This document shows, piece after piece, positions 56,432 through 64,000 of a stretch of DNA of 64,000 bases (position 1 is its first letter; each line of letters begins with the position of its first letter). Origin of the DNA: Rhizophagus clarus (Eukaryota; Glomeromycota; Glomeromycetes; Glomerales; Glomeraceae). The notes beneath the pieces were generated by a model. That model was not told the DNA's origin, searched no databases, and saw only the letters and a program-made list of their open reading frames with translations. The stretch lies in the NCBI GenBank assembly GCA_015698045.1, contig BLAL01000205.1, positions 268,444-332,443 on the forward strand, read 5' to 3'. The translations under genes and the position numbers were made by a program.

Positions 56432-57649
56432 TTGACCTTTTAACTCAAGATTTACAACTAGAACTTCCTTTTGAAAATGGAGATTTAATACCACCTTATG
56501 ATGAAACTGCTCCTTTTGACGAACAATTTAAAAATGCTTATGCTGCATTACAGCGATTAATTCAATTGAAAGAACGATTAAACTCACTAATAAATGCTTA
56601 TTATATTGGAAAATTATTAAATAGTTTAGAAACTAAAGCTCAACAATTTAGATATAAGCAAAAATTAACTAATAATTATACGAGAATATCAGAAAATGTT
56701 TTTGATATATTTGAACATCAACCAGTTAAAATACTTGGTACTTTTTATATTACTGCGTAAATAGCAAGAAAAATAAATAGAAGTTAGGTGAAATAGTTAC
56801 GAGAAATAATGCAAGGATTATTGGATCAAAATTCTTTATAATCACATCACAATTTATTGGAAAATGTATTGATTGGATTAAATAAGTCGAGTTTAAATTA
56901 ATTTAATTAATTGACATAAAGACGATTTACAAAAATAGAAATTAGTAATGATGGTAGATCCAAATTTAATTTAGTGTTAATTTTAGTTTTACAAATGATC
57001 AGTAAAAATACGTGACTTAATTCTTCAAAATAATTTAATAGAAAATAGAAAATTTTATAAAAATTTATTAGGAAAAAGAAAAGAAGAAAAATCTAAATAG
57101 TAGATGGTGGATTTAAATTATTTTTTCTCATATATGTTTTATAATTGGAAATAGTTTTTTTTGCTTCATTAGCCCTTTTATGTTCTTTCTCATGTCGTAT
57201 CTTTTAACCTTCCTTTTTCCTTTTATATCTCTCCTTATCCTTAGTTAATAAAAATACTTGTTCTCGTAAATCTTTATTAAATCCTGCTAATTTCTTATAA
57301 TGGTTAAGTTTCTTATTTTTCTGATTTATTTTTTGTTGTAATTTTTTTACTTCTTCTTTTTCTGTTATAAAAAGTTTTTTAGTAATTTTTAAAGCTTGTT
57401 GAGGTATAGAAAGTTTTTATTTTTTTGAGGATAATTAATGCTTTTTTTTAGAAATGTTTTCTTTTGATGGCTTTATTTGGTTTATTATGTTTTTTTTTGT
57501 TATTTTGGTTTTGAGAGATGTGTGAATTGTGAAGTTTTTGATGAGCAACATACGTGTTAGTGTGAGTCATATTGAAAATTAATGAAAAAAAAGATGAAGA
57601 TGATTTTGAGATAGTGTGATATTGATGAAAATTTGAATGAAGAAACTTC
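56432..57649. other. distal retroelement DNA between integrase and internal telomere
   Basis: A plus-strand protein-like segment (about 56440-56760) follows the integrase. On the minus strand, about 57120-57570 reads as a decayed Lys-rich coiled-coil protein (Glu-Glu-Val-Lys-Lys-Leu-Gln-Gln-Lys) with stops, starting at an ATG near 57570. I could not find a right LTR matching the left side before the TTAGGG tract begins, so the retroelement may be truncated here. Confidence 0.4.
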
Positions 57650-58072
57650 TAGGGTTAGGGTTAGGGTTAGGGTTAGGGTTAGGGTTAGGGTTAGGGTTAG
57701 GGTTAGGGTTAGGGTTAGGGTTAGGGTTAGGGTTAGGGTTAGGGTTAGGGTTAGGGTTAGGGTTAGGGTTAGGGTTAGGGTTAGGGTTAGGGTTAGGGTT
57801 AGGGTTAGGGTTAGGGTTAGGGTTAGGGTTAGGGTTAGGGTTAGGGTTAGGGTTAGGGTTAGGGTTAGGGTTAGGGTTAGGTTAGGGTTAGGGTTAGGGT
57901 TAGGGTTAGGGTTAGGGTTAGGGTTAGGGTTAGGTTAGGGTTAGGGTTAGGGTTAGGGTTAGGGTTAGGGTTAGGGTTAGGGTTAGGGTTAGGGTTAGGG
58001 TTAGGGTTAGGGTTAGGGTTAGGGTTAGGGTTAGGGTTAGGGTTAGGGTTAGGGTTAGGGTTAGGGTTAGGG
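57650..58072 (+). repeat. internal telomeric (TTAGGG)n tract
   Basis: About 70 units of TTAGGG in the same orientation as the chromosome end, with two short TTAGG variants (near 57880 and 57933). It joins coding-like retroelement DNA on the left and the 1.1-kb repeat on the right. Leu-Gly and Arg-Val repeat frames across it are artefacts. Confidence 0.97.
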
Positions 58073-59208
58073 TCAATGTTATATTAGGAGTAAGTGTAAG
58101 TAAAGAGTTATTCTGGACCGACGACGTCGTTGGTTCTGAATTAACAAAAGCAAAGAAGACGTCGCCTTATGGTCGGATAACTGGGCCTTTAAATACAACT
58201 CCAATACATCTTATGTAAGCAAAATTATGCTAAACGATTAACTACTTATTCCCTTTACATGGAAAACAACATGTACGCATGTTTCATTTAAAATGAATTA
58301 AGAATGAAAAAATAAATTAACATTCTCGTTTTCCAAACCGTATGTTTACTCATATGAGTTTCACCAATCAATTGATGAACCAATCTCATGAATTTTTTAT
58401 GAGACAAATTTTTATTTTATTTCCACATGCGGTAGCATGTGGAAACTAAAATAAGAATTTTCGAATTAAAAAATTCCATGCGGTAGTACCCAATAAATTA
58501 AAAAAGGAGGACTAACGTCTCAAACCATGAAAATTAACTCCTTAATTTAATTTGAAACAAGGGGCAACCATATGGGTGCCACTTGACTAAATCTCCTTGT
58601 GCGTCCATTAGGGTTGTTAATCAGGATTAACGTTTAACCTAATTACTGCGGCGCAGTAAAAAGACTTAGAATTTTTTACGAAAAATTGGTAATCACGTGA
58701 CTTACTGCGCACTGCGCCGCACGTGATCTCATCGGATAAACTTCTGATTGGTTGCTGCGCCACAGCAAAAAATCTGAAGAATTCGGAACGGATAAATATT
58801 TATCCGTCGGAAAATTAATTATCCGGCCGGCTCGGGCCAAAGTTTAGCCGGCTGCGCCACTTTGGGGTGACACAACCGGCATCAACTTTGGGTCACGTGA
58901 CTCAATCAGAAACGTGGGCTGAGGGTTGACATTGACGCTCCCCAAGGGTTGCGTCAGTCATTAGACAACCAATCAAGAGTTTTTCCGTCAGGGTTGTTAC
59001 CAAATTCGTTACCCCGCGTCAAGTCAATTGACGCTCACAACACACCATCCCTTAGGGTTACAGTCGGGTCACGTGACCGCAGACTCAGAATATGATTGGC
59101 TTAGGGTTAGGGTTGTGTAACCATCCGCTTAGGATTAGGTTAGGGTTAGGACTTAGGGTTAGGTTAGGGTTAGGATTAGGGTTAGGATTAGGGTTAGGGC
59201 TAGGGTTA
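58073..59208. repeat. left copy of the 1.1-kb direct repeat (3' side of the Penelope-like element)
   Basis: It matches the right copy starting at 62506 with only three substitutions and a one-base gap that I could see over about 1.03 kb, in the same orientation. It includes a perfect hairpin with 11-bp arms (58420-58445, TTTCCACATGC and its complement around GGTA), four CACGTG sites (58694, 58720, 58894, 59071), a CTGCGGCGCAG palindrome, and a degenerate TTAGGG tail from 59100. Relative to the minus-strand RT gene it lies at the 3' end. Repeats like these flank many Penelope-like elements (pseudo-LTRs). Confidence 0.88.
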
Positions 59209-59239
59209 GGCTCGGGTCCGGAGGTGGATCACCCGAGCC
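59209..59239. other. perfect hairpin between repeat and RT gene
   Basis: Arms GGCTCGGGT (59209-59217) and ACCCGAGCC (59231-59239) around a 13-nt loop, located in the 3' untranslated part of the RT transcript. It could be a structured RNA element recognised by the RT; no ribozyme core was recognised. Confidence 0.55.
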
Positions 59240-59415
59240 AGTCGGGATCCCTCACACTCCGGCCGATTCATGCCATCCTAGTAACATAAGTAGTGCGCTC
59301 TAAAAATAATAAAAATACTTTTTGTCGCCTCGCGATCTAACACATCACAGAGGTCGGAAAACATGTGAAGGTGATCAAGCACCCTGGCGACTCCAAGCTA
59401 AAACTTTACCCAGTT

Positions 59416-62400
59416 TTAATGTTTGCGCAAAGTGTTCATTACAGACAAAATGTTCTTACCTTTCTTCACCACTGGGGCAAAGCGAAGGTCCAATTCAGGA
59501 ACGAACTCTCGAGCGATGTTATCGATAGCCTTAACAGACGACGTGATAACATCTCGACATCCACTGTTGTCAATGAGAACATAAGTATTTTGTCGAGTAT
59601 CCTTACCCTTACCTTTACGGTCTTTGTGTGGTTTCTCACCACGGAGAAGAGCTTGTCTATCCGCCCACGAATTCAGCTGCAACTGGGCCTCTATTTTTCT
59701 GTCTAAAAAGTTTCGTCTGAAGAGAAACTCCTTAAAGAGGTCCAAAGACTCACGGTAAACCTGTGGTGAGCTCGAGTTGCGGATGTAACGAATATTTTCG
59801 CCTTGTATCCAATTGTAGACATAAGACATAGGATACCAAGTGGAGGGGTCCGTATAAATGTGAAGGTTAGTTGGCTTATCAAATACAGACGTAGTGAGCC
59901 ATTTCTTCCCATTACGGCTATTAACCATTAGGCGAAGGTCCAAATATTCAACGCTTTCTCCATTTCTCCAAGCGTCCCCTGTATAGTCAAAAGCAATTGA
60001 GCTTTCGACAACGGCCTTAGAAATTTCACATAACAAGGCACCAGCATCTTCTTCTAGGGGGGAGCAGCCCTCGGAGTCATCGATACGTACCGTGTGACTG
60101 GTCGCGATGATAATAATATCATCTAAATATCGATAATAAGCCAAAGTGGTACTAACAGTCTCATAGTACGACTCAAGAGCTTTGGTTGCTTTATCCTCAA
60201 CTCCTGCCATAAAAAGGTTGGCAATAACTGGCGATAGGGGAGATCCCATTGGTAATCCTCTGATTTGTTTGTAGAAATGTCCGTCATAAGTAATATATGC
60301 GGTCTGACAAACCCAATGTACAAGATTTAACACGAAGTTCCAGTGTTTCTTGTTTTTGGAGTCCACCCATCCTTCTTCTTTTGCAAAGTCATAAATAATC
60401 TGTAAGGCTTCGCGATAGTCGATTTGATTGTACATATCTTGTACATCAAAGGTACCGACCCACAACGACTTGTTTTGAGAGACCAAGAGGCGGTTACTTA
60501 TGTCAGCCTCAACAAGATTGATAAGTTGTGTCGAAGAAGCTAGGATCCATTTACATTTTTCAACATATGGTTGTAAGAAACCAACAACATATACCGCAAC
60601 TTTCTTATTCATCCATCCCACCACCGGCGTTATGTATCGTAACTTAGGTGGTTGCTTATGCAATTTAATGAGACCATAAGGTTGCGGGAAAACAGCAGCA
60701 TCCCAGTCGAAATAAGCGTCCATAAAATCACGCCCAGCTTGGGCCTTACCGTAACGCTCTTTCACAAGTTTTCTTAAATTGTACTCCCATTTAGTAAAAA
60801 AAGGTTTCCAATCGAGGTCACCATCGACAATACGTACCACACCAGCAGTAGTATCATTGATGTCCAGTTCTTCAAAATATGAAGTGTTAGTAATATGTTT
60901 TTGCATGTGTTCATGATACCAATCCTTGTCAACAATCGTTAAACCAAGGTTTTTATCCGCAAGAATTACAAGAAGTTTATTGTCACGAATAAAATCATAT
61001 ACACGTTGTAAAGACAGATTTATATTAGCGGCTTTACGCAACGCTTTATTATGGGTAACTTTATTAATAAATTTAACATTACAGAAACGTTGATCATTTA
61101 ATGCATTCATTAAGTTATTAATATAGGCTAAATTACTACTAATTAAGCCTTGTTCTTCCCTTTTGTTGATTGCTTCCTGGATTTGCCTGGCCGAGGTTTC
61201 CCACCCTTTTTGAATGGTCTGAAACGACGGAATCGAACATAATTGGAAGTTAGCACCCAAGTTTAAAGTGCGAAAAACATACGAAGGGATAGTGATATTT
61301 CTTTCTGGTAAGAAAGTGTTAACAAATACCTTTTTTTGCCCGGTTTGGGGCCTTTTGGTTTTGGTCCTGCTTTTTTGGCAGGAGCCTTCGTCTTGCTGGC
61401 GATGGCCTGTCCCTTCTTTCCCTTTCGTCTTTTTGACGGTGCGGCGCCTTTTTTGACGGCGTTGCTTGGGGGATCCTTGCGTTTTCGAGTGTTCAGCTTG
61501 ACATGAGTTTGTTCCTTGGCTGATTTGCTCGTGGGGGGATTGATCTAAAATGGTAGAAGGATTAGTCATCATAACTAAACTCGAATTACGAACGCAATTC
61601 GTTAATACTTCTATAATCAGATTGTTACAATTATTACGATTAGTACTCACCATTCCGGTTTTGCACTTAGTAACATGCAAGTTAAACAATCTATTATTAA
61701 ATTGTTTTAGATACACCCACCACAGGGTAAGCTTATTTTTTTCGGTGTCATTTAATAATGACGAATTTAACGCTGCAACGGCAGCATCTTCTAGCTCTTT
61801 GTTGAGCTTACCAGGGCACGCAGTAATAGCGGCTGTAGTATCGGTGATATCGGAGTTGCAGTCTTGATAGAGGGCACTCCAGGTCACAAGCGCAATATTC
61901 GTTTGGAGGACTTCCAATGTATTTTTTCTCACCGACGGAACGTCGACCAAACGGAACTGAAAGTTTTTTCTGATTTCCCCAATTTTGTACTTGCGACGGC
62001 CAACATTAGGCATGTTGAAAATAGCGGCGGCAGCATCGTCACCACCTTCTTGATCAACACCTTCCATGGAAGCCATGGACGATAAAAAAATTAAACGTTT
62101 CTGTAAGCGGGCGAGCTTACTTACTAAGTTTTTGACGCGGGTTTTCATAGCTCTGGTACATGCAAGTTCATGTACTTTACCGAACACATTCGCTAGATTG
62201 AGATAGTCCGGAGAGGTTAGGTCAATTGCGGCATCTAGATGATCAGCTAGGCCTTCCATTTCATCATCATCACCACCACCTTGATTATTATTATTATCAG
62301 TATTGGTAGGGGGAGGATTATTAGCAGGGGGGAGCTGCTGTTGATTTAACGGGTGGTGCGGATTGAATGCAAGCATATCCGTCATATTTAAACCCGTTGG

Positions 62401-62466
62401 AGCAGAAATGGGTTGAGAGGCAGAGCCGCTGGGATAACTGTGTCCTTGACCTTGATTACCGCTCAT
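59416..62466 (-). CDS. reverse transcriptase of the Penelope-like element
   Basis: 1016 residues from ATG 62466, one exon, no breaks. The first 100 residues are Gln/Asn/Pro-rich with an acidic Asp-Asp-Asp-Glu stretch; about 330-390 is Lys/Arg/Gln-rich. The conserved N-domain has Asp-Lys-Asn-Leu-Gly-Leu-Thr-Ile-Val-Asp (503-512), diagnostic of Penelope-like RTs. RT palm: Phe-Asp-Val-Gln-Asp-Met-Tyr near 673, Gly-Leu-Pro-Met-Gly-Ser-Pro near 738 and Tyr-Leu-Asp-Asp near 781. The C-terminal 150 residues lack the GIY-YIG endonuclease. The 5' flanking repeat ends 40 bp upstream of the start, so the promoter is probably in it. An intact long frame at the very chromosome end suggests recent activity. 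Confidence 0.93.
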   Translation of the reverse strand: MSGNQGQGHSYPSGSASQPISAPTGLNMTDMLAFNPHHPLNQQQLPPANNPPPTNTDNNNNQGGGDDDEMEGLADHLDAAIDLTSPDYLNLANVFGKVHELACTRAMKTRVKNLVSKLARLQKRLIFLSSMASMEGVDQEGGDDAAAAIFNMPNVGRRKYKIGEIRKNFQFRLVDVPSVRKNTLEVLQTNIALVTWSALYQDCNSDITDTTAAITACPGKLNKELEDAAVAALNSSLLNDTEKNKLTLWWVYLKQFNNRLFNLHVTKCKTGMVSTNRNNCNNLIIEVLTNCVRNSSLVMMTNPSTILDQSPHEQISQGTNSCQAEHSKTQGSPKQRRQKRRRTVKKTKGKEGTGHRQQDEGSCQKSRTKTKRPQTGQKKVFVNTFLPERNITIPSYVFRTLNLGANFQLCSIPSFQTIQKGWETSARQIQEAINKREEQGLISSNLAYINNLMNALNDQRFCNVKFINKVTHNKALRKAANINLSLQRVYDFIRDNKLLVILADKNLGLTIVDKDWYHEHMQKHITNTSYFEELDINDTTAGVVRIVDGDLDWKPFFTKWEYNLRKLVKERYGKAQAGRDFMDAYFDWDAAVFPQPYGLIKLHKQPPKLRYITPVVGWMNKKVAVYVVGFLQPYVEKCKWILASSTQLINLVEADISNRLLVSQNKSLWVGTFDVQDMYNQIDYREALQIIYDFAKEEGWVDSKNKKHWNFVLNLVHWVCQTAYITYDGHFYKQIRGLPMGSPLSPVIANLFMAGVEDKATKALESYYETVSTTLAYYRYLDDIIIIATSHTVRIDDSEGCSPLEEDAGALLCEISKAVVESSIAFDYTGDAWRNGESVEYLDLRLMVNSRNGKKWLTTSVFDKPTNLHIYTDPSTWYPMSYVYNWIQGENIRYIRNSSSPQVYRESLDLFKEFLFRRNFLDRKIEAQLQLNSWADRQALLRGEKPHKDRKGKGKDTRQNTYVLIDNSGCRDVITSSVKAIDNIAREFVPELDLRFAPVVKKGKNILSVMNTLRKH

Positions 62467-62505
62467 TTTAAAATAGTAATGTAAGATGTAAGATTGAGGT
62501 TAGGG

Positions 62506-63600
62506 TCAATGTTATATTAGGAGTAAGTGTAAGTAAAGAGTTATTCTGGACCGACGACGTCGTTGGTTCTGAATTAACAAAAGCAAAGAAGACGTCGCCT
62601 TATGGTCGGATAACTGGGCCTTTAAATACAACTCCAATACATCTTATGTAAGCAAAATTATGCTAAACGATTAACTACTTATTCCCTTTACATGGAAAAC
62701 AACATGTACGCATGTTTCATTTAAAATGAATTAAGAATGAAAAAATAAATTAACATTCTCGTTTTCCAAACCGTATGTTTACTCATATGAGTTTCACCAA
62801 TCAATTGATGAACCAATCTCATGAATTTTTTATGAGACAAATTTTTATTTTATTTCCACATGCGGTAGCATGTGGAAACTAAAATAAGAATTTTCGAATT
62901 AAAAAATTCCATGCGGTAGTACCCAATAAATTAAAAAAGGAGGACTAACGTCTCAAACCATGAAAATTAACTCCTTAATTTAATTTGAAACAAGGGGCAA
63001 CCATATGGGTGCCACTTGACTAAATCTCCTTGTGCGTCCATTAGGGTTGTTAATCAGGATTAACGTTTAACCTAATTACTGCGGCGCAGTAAAAAGACTT
63101 AGAATTTTTTACGAAAAATTGGTAATCACGTGACTTACTGCGCACTGCGCCGCACGTGATCTCATCGGATAAACTTCTGATTGGTTGCTGCGCCACAGCA
63201 AAAAATCTGAAGAATTCGGAACGGATAAATATTTATCCGTCGGAAAATTAATTATCCGGCCGGCTCGGGCCAAAGTTTAGCCGGCTGCGCCACTTTGGGG
63301 TGACACAACCGGCATCAACTTTGGGTCACGTGACTCAATCAGAAACGTGGGCCGAGGGTTGACATTGACGCTCCCCAAGGGTTGCGTCAGTCATTAGACA
63401 ACCAATCAAGAGTTTTCCGTCAGGGTTGTTACCAAATTCGTTACCCCGCGTCAAATCAATTGACGCTCACAACACACCATCCCTTAGGGTTACAGTCGGG
63501 TCACGTGACCGCAGACTCAGAATATGATTGGCTTAGGGTTAGGGTTGTGTAACCATCCGCTTAGGGTTAGGTTAGGGTTAGGACTTAGGGTTAGGTTAGG
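62506..63600. repeat. right copy of the 1.1-kb direct repeat (5' side of the Penelope-like element)
   Basis: Same order of features as the left copy, including the 11-bp hairpin (62853-62878) and the CACGTG sites. It begins right after GGTTAGGG at 62498-62505, a single telomeric unit at the joint. Its far end fades into degenerate TTAGGG and then the terminal tract. It would act as promoter and 5' untranslated region of the RT gene. Confidence 0.88.
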
Positions 63601-64000
63601 GTTAGGATTAGGGTTAGGGTTAGGGTTAGGTTAGGGTTAGGGTTAGGGTTAGGGTTAGGTTAGGTTAGGGTAGGGTTAGGGTTAGGGTTAGGGTTAGGGT
63701 TAGGGTTAGGGTTAGGGTTAGGGTTAGGGTTAGGGTTAGGGTTAGGGTTAGGTTAGGGTTAGGGTTAGGGTTAGGGTTAGGGTTAGGGTTAGGGTTAGGG
63801 TTAGGGTTAGGGTTAGGGTTAGGGTTAGGGTTAGGGTTAGGGTTAGGGTAGGGTTAGGGTTAGGGTTAGGGTTAGGGTTAGGGTTAGGGTTAGGGTTAGG
63901 GTTAGGGTTAGGTTAGGGTTAGGGTTAGGGTTAGGGTTAGGGTTAGGGTTAGGGTAGGTTAGGGTTAGGGTTAGGGTTAGGGTTAGGGTTAGGGTTAGGG
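63600..64000 (+). repeat. terminal telomere (TTAGGG)n
   Basis: TTAGGG units reach the last base of the window, with a handful of TTAGG and TAGGG variants near 63650-63670, 63750, 63845, 63905 and 63955. G-rich strand running 5' to 3' to the right marks this as the right chromosome end. Confidence 0.97.

Larger units (their letters stand above)
58073..63600 (-). mobile_element. telomeric endonuclease-less Penelope-like retroelement
   Basis: An RT gene on the minus strand between two direct 1.1-kb repeats, bordered by TTAGGG on both sides. The 3' end of the element touches the internal telomere tract. This is the orientation expected if the G-rich overhang of a chromosome end primed reverse transcription from CCCUAA-ended RNA, followed by renewed telomere addition. 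Elements of this type lacking the GIY-YIG domain are known at telomeres of several eukaryotes, including fungi (Athena/Coprina group). Confidence 0.85.

Noticed and set aside
57633..57938. Open frames of Leu-Gly or Arg-Val repeats
   Set aside because: They are translations of the TTAGGG tract.
58073..59415. Hammerhead ribozyme, often present in Penelope-like repeats
   Set aside because: I looked on both strands for CTGATGA and GAAA cores in proper spacing and found only a poor CCGATGA match, so no ribozyme is claimed.

Overview
The window looks like the right-hand end of a chromosome of an arbuscular mycorrhizal fungus, most likely Rhizophagus or a close relative (Glomeromycotina). The reasons are strong AT-richness, a terminal (TTAGGG)n tract, small GT-AG introns, Crinkler-type effector genes, an F-box/LRR protein, and a dense load of nested transposons. 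The species assignment is inference; I could not run a search.

Layout. 1-9.0 kb: coding relics on the minus strand, one of them split by a 4.5-kb CACTA-like element (3879-8357). 10.2-19.6 kb: the gene-bearing part, all on the minus strand: a 12-or-more-exon gene of unknown function, a five-exon Crinkler with a trypsin-like protease C-terminus, a three-exon Crinkler with a PD-(D/E)xK nuclease-like C-terminus, and a short broken gene. 20.5-23.1 kb: a polypurine tract, a 30-codon micro-exon gene, and a tandem array of ten exon-like units with splice signals. 24.2-39.2 kb: one intact-looking 15-kb mobile element. 40.3-56.4 kb: a decayed Ty3/Gypsy retrotransposon carrying a 10-kb TIR element, which itself carries a 6.1-kb Plavaka/CACTA-like transposon. 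57.6-64 kb: an internal telomere tract, then an endonuclease-less Penelope-like retroelement flanked by 1.1-kb direct repeats, then the terminal telomere.

The most unusual system is the 15-kb element. It has 1.12-kb terminal inverted repeats and a 5-bp target duplication (AATAT), and rejoining its flanks restores an open reading frame, so it moved as one unit. It combines a Polinton-style protein-primed family B DNA polymerase and a retroviral-type integrase with a retrovirus-like Gag (coiled coil, capsid-like region, CCHC knuckle), an aspartyl protease and a zinc-finger/serine-rich tail. Those last three lie in successive -1 frames, with canonical slippery heptamers at both junctions. It has no reverse transcriptase and no recognised double-jelly-roll capsid, and it carries an F-box/LRR gene and several small genes. 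Its polymerase has one in-frame TGA, so this copy may depend on others.

The Penelope-like element sits exactly as expected for a retroelement primed by a telomeric G-overhang: its 3' end faces the internal TTAGGG tract and new telomere caps its 5' side. The internal tract therefore marks a former chromosome end, abutting a retroelement for which no right LTR is visible.
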